Below, piece after piece: positions 14,407 to 17,695 of a DNA stretch of 17,695 nt; within the stretch, counting starts at the first letter, position 1, and each line of letters starts with the position of its first letter. Below the pieces are notes generated by a model, which was not told where the DNA came from, ran no database searches, and was given only the letters and a program-made list of their open reading frames with translations. Source of the DNA: JBFLVN01 sp040758475 (GTDB lineage Bacteria > JAGRBM01); assembly GCA_040758475.1 (NCBI GenBank), contig JBFLVN010000044.1, forward strand, positions 1 through 17,695. The letters are read 5' to 3'. The position numbers and the translations under genes are program-made.

Positions 14407-16503
14407 ATGCTCCGGAACATGAAGGTCTCCCGAAAATTGCTGCTGATCTCCCTGTCGTTCAGCTTGCCCATCGGCGTGCTGCTCTTCTTTCTGACGAAGG
14501 GGATCAACTACGACATCCGCTTCGCCACCCTGGAAAAATACGGGAACGCCTACCAGCGGCGGCTCGAAAAACTCTTCCAGCACGCCATCGAGCACAAGAT
14601 CCTGGCGCGGCAAGTCCTCTCGGGCGCGAAGAATTTGGAATCCGCCCTCGTCCAGCAGCAGGGCCTCATCGCTGCGGACCTGGAAGACTTGAGCCGCATC
14701 CACCAGGAACTGGCGGTGGACCTCCAGGCCACTTCCGAGGGCCTCGCCAAGCGTTCCCGCGAGCAGGCGAGCCCCGAAGCCATCGCCGAGGCGTGGAGCA
14801 CCCTCAAGGCCGGCCTTCCCGGCATGGCCCCGGCGGCAAGCGACTACGCTCACGTGCCACTCTTCGAGAAAATCCGCACCTTGATCACCCACGCTGGGGA
14901 TACCTCGAACCTCATCCTCGATCCCGATTTGGATAGCTACTACCTCATGGACGTGACCCTCCTTGCCCTTCCGCAGGAACAGGATCGGATTCAGGACATC
15001 ATTTCCTACACCCAGGCATCTTTCTCCGACGGCACCCTCGCTCCCGCCGAACGGATGCACCTCGCGGTCCTGGGAACGCTCCTTCGGCAGTCGGACGTGG
15101 ACCGCATCCAGGCGAGCGCCCAGACGGCCCTGAATGAGGACGGGAATTTCTATGGCGAGAGCGCGAGCCTGCGCCAGCGGCTTCCGGGCGCCCTGCGAGC
15201 CCACAAAGAAGCAGCTGACCGCGTTCTCGCTCTGATCGAAGAGGTAGGAAGGTCGGGGGAGAGGCTGAACGTCCAGTCCCTCGTCGAAGCGGGCCGGGCA
15301 CTTTTGGACCAGAGCTTTTCCCTTTGGTTCCTGGCCCAGGAGGAGATGGACGTCCTCCTCGACGCCCGCGTCGCCGATTTCCAGGCAATGAAGTGGATGG
15401 CCCTCTCGCTCACGCTGCTGGCCATCGCGGCGGCGGGCATCCTCGTTTTCTTCATCGCCCGGAGCATCACGCGGCCTTTGAAGGATGCCGTGGACGTCGC
15501 CCGCAAGATCGCCGAAGGGAACCTGGCCGTCGAAATCCCCGCCGTGACGCGCGATGAGACGGGCCAACTCCTCGTCGCCATGGACGAGATGACCGGCCGC
15601 CTCTCGGAGATCATGCGGCAGGTCGTCTCCGCCGCCGACGCCATCGCCTCCGCCGCCAACCAGGTCTCTTCCGCGTCTCAGCAGTTATCCCAAGGAACCA
15701 ACGAACAGGCCGCCTCCGTCCAGGAAGCGACGGCGAGCTTGGAGCAGATGAACGCCTCCATCACCCAGAACGCCGAGAACAGCCGGCAGATGGAGGAAAT
15801 GGCCCTCAAGGGTGCGATCGACGCCGAAGAAAGCGGCAAGGCCGTCCAGGCGAGCGTCGACGCCATGAAGGCCATCGCCGAGCGGATTTCCATTATCGAC
15901 GACATCGCCTACCAGACGAACCTTCTTTCGCTCAACGCCGCCATCGAAGCCGCCCGGGCGGGCGAGCACGGGAAGGGTTTTGCCGTCGTGGCGCGGGAAG
16001 TCCGGCAGCTCGCGACGCGCAGCCAGGGCGCGGCCAAGGAGATCGGACAGACGGCGGGCGCGAGCGTCGCCGTGGCCGAGCGCTCCGGGCAGCAACTAGG
16101 CGATCTCGTCCCCTCCATCCGCAAGACGACCAAGCTCGTCCAGGAAGTCGTCGCCGCGTCCAACGAGCAGAGCACGGGCGTCTCCCAGGTGAGCAAGGCC
16201 ATGACGCTGGTCGATCAAGTCACCCAGCGGAACGCCGCTTCCTCGGAAGAACTCGCCAGCACTTCCGAGGAACTCGCCTCCCAGGCCGTCGCCATGCGCG
16301 ATCTCGTGAGTTTCTTCCAGTTGGGTGGGAACGGCTCCTTGCCGCCCGAAAGGCCCGTCCTTCCCGGGAACGGGAAAAAAGAGGAGAAGAAAACCTCTTT
16401 CGAGCACGCCCCGCCGCCGCCCGCCGCGCGGAAAGCGAGCGGCGCGAACGGCCACGGCCGCCTCCACCAGGATTTTGAAGACCGGGACTTCCAGCGGTTC
16501 TAG
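14407..16503 (+). CDS. Methyl-accepting chemotaxis protein with CheR-tether tail
   Basis: An inner-membrane chemoreceptor of 698 aa. TM1 is about 11-30, followed by a periplasmic, mainly helical sensor domain of about 300 residues (32-330, with SNLILDPDLDSYYLMD at 167-182). TM2 is about 331-352 and HAMP about 350-405. The signalling hairpin is about 410-636, with its tip at IAYQTNLLSLNAAIEAARAG. A flexible Pro/Lys/Gly-rich linker leads to the C-terminal DFQRF (694-698), which fits the x-aromatic-x-x-aromatic pentapeptide bound by CheR (NWETF in E. coli Tsr). Compared with Tsr from memory, each hairpin arm lacks seven residues near the tip, which implies the 34H class. ATG 14407 has GAGGG about 8 nt upstream. 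The ligand is not recognisable. It is probably the cognate receptor of the surrounding CheA, CheW, CheD and CheR. Confidence 0.95.
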   Translation: MLRNMKVSRKLLLISLSFSLPIGVLLFFLTKGINYDIRFATLEKYGNAYQRRLEKLFQHAIEHKILARQVLSGAKNLESALVQQQGLIAADLEDLSRIHQELAVDLQATSEGLAKRSREQASPEAIAEAWSTLKAGLPGMAPAASDYAHVPLFEKIRTLITHAGDTSNLILDPDLDSYYLMDVTLLALPQEQDRIQDIISYTQASFSDGTLAPAERMHLAVLGTLLRQSDVDRIQASAQTALNEDGNFYGESASLRQRLPGALRAHKEAADRVLALIEEVGRSGERLNVQSLVEAGRALLDQSFSLWFLAQEEMDVLLDARVADFQAMKWMALSLTLLAIAAAGILVFFIARSITRPLKDAVDVARKIAEGNLAVEIPAVTRDETGQLLVAMDEMTGRLSEIMRQVVSAADAIASAANQVSSASQQLSQGTNEQAASVQEATASLEQMNASITQNAENSRQMEEMALKGAIDAEESGKAVQASVDAMKAIAERISIIDDIAYQTNLLSLNAAIEAARAGEHGKGFAVVAREVRQLATRSQGAAKEIGQTAGASVAVAERSGQQLGDLVPSIRKTTKLVQEVVAASNEQSTGVSQVSKAMTLVDQVTQRNAASSEELASTSEELASQAVAMRDLVSFFQLGGNGSLPPERPVLPGNGKKEEKKTSFEHAPPPPAARKASGANGHGRLHQDFEDRDFQRF

Positions 16504-16517
16504 GGGAGGGAGCTTTC

Positions 16518-17048
16518 ATGAACGCGCAAACAGTTAACGAGGAAGAACTTCCCCAGTTCCTCACCTTCGCCGTGGGGGGCGAGGAATTCGCCGCGCCCGT
16601 CCTTCGGGTGCGGGAGATCGTCCGCTACGAAAAGCCGACGAAAGTCCCCCTGATGCCCTCGGCCGTGCGGGGCGTCATCAACCTCCGGGGCACGGTCGTC
16701 CCGGTCGTGGATTTGGCCGCGCGCCTCGGATTTTCCGCCACGGCCACGACGAAGCTCACGAGCCTCGTCATCGTCGAAGTCCCCGTGGACGGGGGCATTC
16801 TCCCCATGGGGCTTCTCGTCGATGCGGTCAGCGAAGTGATCGATTTGGAGCAAAATACGATCGAGCCCGCCCCGCAGCTTGGGGCCAAGGTCCACACGGA
16901 GTATCTCCTGGGCCTTGGGAAGCTCGAAGGCCGCTTCCTCCTCGTCCTGGACGTGGATCGCGTCTTGGACGCCCGGGACCTTCGCGCCGCTTCGCAGCTC
17001 GGAGATTCTCCCGCGCGGGAAGAACGCCTGGAGGCTGCCGCTCCGTGA
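16518..17048 (+). CDS. cheW: Chemotaxis coupling protein CheW
   Basis: Links CheA to the chemoreceptor tips in the array. A single CheW domain spans about 12-155 of 176 aa: QFLTFAVGGEEFAAPVLRVREI at the start, VPLMPSAVRGVINLRGTVVPVVDL (the conserved receptor/CheA contact region) at about 43-66, and GLLVDAVSEVIDLE at about 98-111. A short polar, Ala/Glu-rich tail follows. The ATG at 16518 has an excellent ribosome site, GGGAGGGAG, 5 nt upstream and lies 14 bp after the receptor stop. The stop overlaps the cheR start as GTGA. Nothing is unusual apart from the tail. Confidence 0.96.
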   Translation: MNAQTVNEEELPQFLTFAVGGEEFAAPVLRVREIVRYEKPTKVPLMPSAVRGVINLRGTVVPVVDLAARLGFSATATTKLTSLVIVEVPVDGGILPMGLLVDAVSEVIDLEQNTIEPAPQLGAKVHTEYLLGLGKLEGRFLLVLDVDRVLDARDLRAASQLGDSPAREERLEAAAP

Positions 17049-17695
17049 CGGCTGCCGCCGCAGAGGTCCTTCGGGAACCGCCCCTCGCGCAGGAGCCCGA
17101 CGTAAAGCCCATCTCGGACCGGGAGTTCGCCCTTTTCCGCGATTTGATCGGCAAGGAGGTGGGCATCGACCTCCCGCCGTTCAAGAAGGCCCTCGTCATG
17201 GGCCGCCTCTCCCGGCGCCTTCGGGAACTGCAAATCCGCTCCTTCGGGGATTACTACGAGCGCGTCGTGGGGGATAAAAGCGGGGGCGAACTCTTCGAGG
17301 TCATCAACCGGATCTGCACGAACGAGACGAGCTTCTTTCGCGAGCCCCAGCAATTCGAGTTTTTAGAGAAGCGGATTTATCCCTCCTGGCTCTCCGGGGC
17401 CGGAAGGGCGGGGAAGGAAAAGAAAATCCGCGTTTGGAGCGCCGCGTGTTCGACGGGCGAAGAGCCCTTTTCGCTCGCCATGTCTCTCCTTGGAAATTTC
17501 CCGCCCGATTCGGGCTGGCGGATCGAAATCCTGGCTACCGATCTTTCGACCCGCGTTTTATCAAAGGCCCGGCAGGCCACCTGGCCCGTGGAAGGGGCGA
17601 GGCGCATTCCGGAGAATTACCTAAAGCCCTTCATGCTCCGGGGCGTCCGCTCCCAGATGGGTTCCATGAAGGCCGCCCCCGAACTCCGCTCGCTG
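17045..17695 (+). CDS. cheR: CheR chemoreceptor methyltransferase (3'-partial)
   Basis: Methylates chemoreceptor glutamates using S-adenosylmethionine, for adaptation. The window ends inside the gene after 217 codons; about 280-300 residues are expected. A variable N-terminus (1-24) is followed by the helical N-domain (SDREFALFRDLIGKEVGI), then ICTNETSFFREPQQF (90-104) and the SAM site SAACSTGEEPFSLAM (132-146), with ATDLS (164-168) carrying the acidic Asp166. These are the hallmark CheR motifs. The GTG start at 17045 overlaps the cheW stop by 4 bp, with GGAGG 10 nt upstream. The beta-subdomain that would bind the receptor's DFQRF tail lies at or beyond the window edge, so tethering ability cannot be checked here. 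Confidence 0.95.
   Translation, partial: MTAAAAEVLREPPLAQEPDVKPISDREFALFRDLIGKEVGIDLPPFKKALVMGRLSRRLRELQIRSFGDYYERVVGDKSGGELFEVINRICTNETSFFREPQQFEFLEKRIYPSWLSGAGRAGKEKKIRVWSAACSTGEEPFSLAMSLLGNFPPDSGWRIEILATDLSTRVLSKARQATWPVEGARRIPENYLKPFMLRGVRSQMGSMKAAPELRSL

Overview
The window looks like a stretch of chromosome from a GC-rich (roughly 60 %), Gram-negative-type bacterium. The evidence is a sigma-54 activator with a matching -24/-12 promoter, a two-TM chemoreceptor with a C-terminal CheR-tether motif, and densely packed operons with frequent GTG starts and 4-bp ATGA/GTGA overlaps. The chemoreceptor hairpin appears to be of the 34H class, which I associate with Deltaproteobacteria-like lineages. 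This taxonomic placement is inference only. I see no transposase, integrase, CRISPR array or phage gene.

Left third (1-5315), housekeeping. A mitochondrial-type aconitase (5' end outside the window) runs rightward into a Rho-independent terminator. It converges on a leftward pair, citrate synthase (gltA) then pyruvate kinase (pyk). A strong intrinsic terminator lies between gltA and pyk, only about 20 bp before the pyk start. The three genes cover the last step of glycolysis and the first two steps of the TCA cycle. Upstream of gltA, on the other strand, is a tRNA-Gly(CCC) gene with its own sigma-70-like promoter.

Middle (5316-9714), two-component regulation. A cytoplasmic three-PAS hybrid histidine kinase with a C-terminal receiver is followed by an NtrC-family sigma-54 activator (REC-AAA+-Fis HTH, GAFTGA intact). 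The 242-bp AT-rich gap after the activator holds, in order, three inverted repeats (candidate activator sites), a near-consensus IHF-type site and a near-perfect sigma-54 promoter. This is the textbook layout of an activator-driven sigma-54 promoter.

Right half (9715 to the end), a chemosensory operon probably read from that promoter. The order is three single-domain receivers, a coiled-coil GAF protein, a STAS protein, CheD, CheA, a methyl-accepting chemotaxis protein, CheW and CheR (cut by the window edge). The chemoreceptor ends in DFQRF, which fits the CheR-docking pentapeptide, so receptor and methyltransferase probably work together. Proposed logic: the PAS kinase senses a cytoplasmic cue and phosphorylates the activator; the activator switches on the chemosensory operon; CheA then feeds CheY and possibly the two extra receivers. 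The most unusual points are sigma-54 control of a whole chemosensory operon and its accessory genes: two extra receivers (one without the usual Lys-Pro), a GAF adaptor, and a STAS protein lacking the phosphorylatable Ser. No CheB, CheC, CheZ or flagellar gene is visible, so the output (flagella, pili or another function) cannot be decided here.
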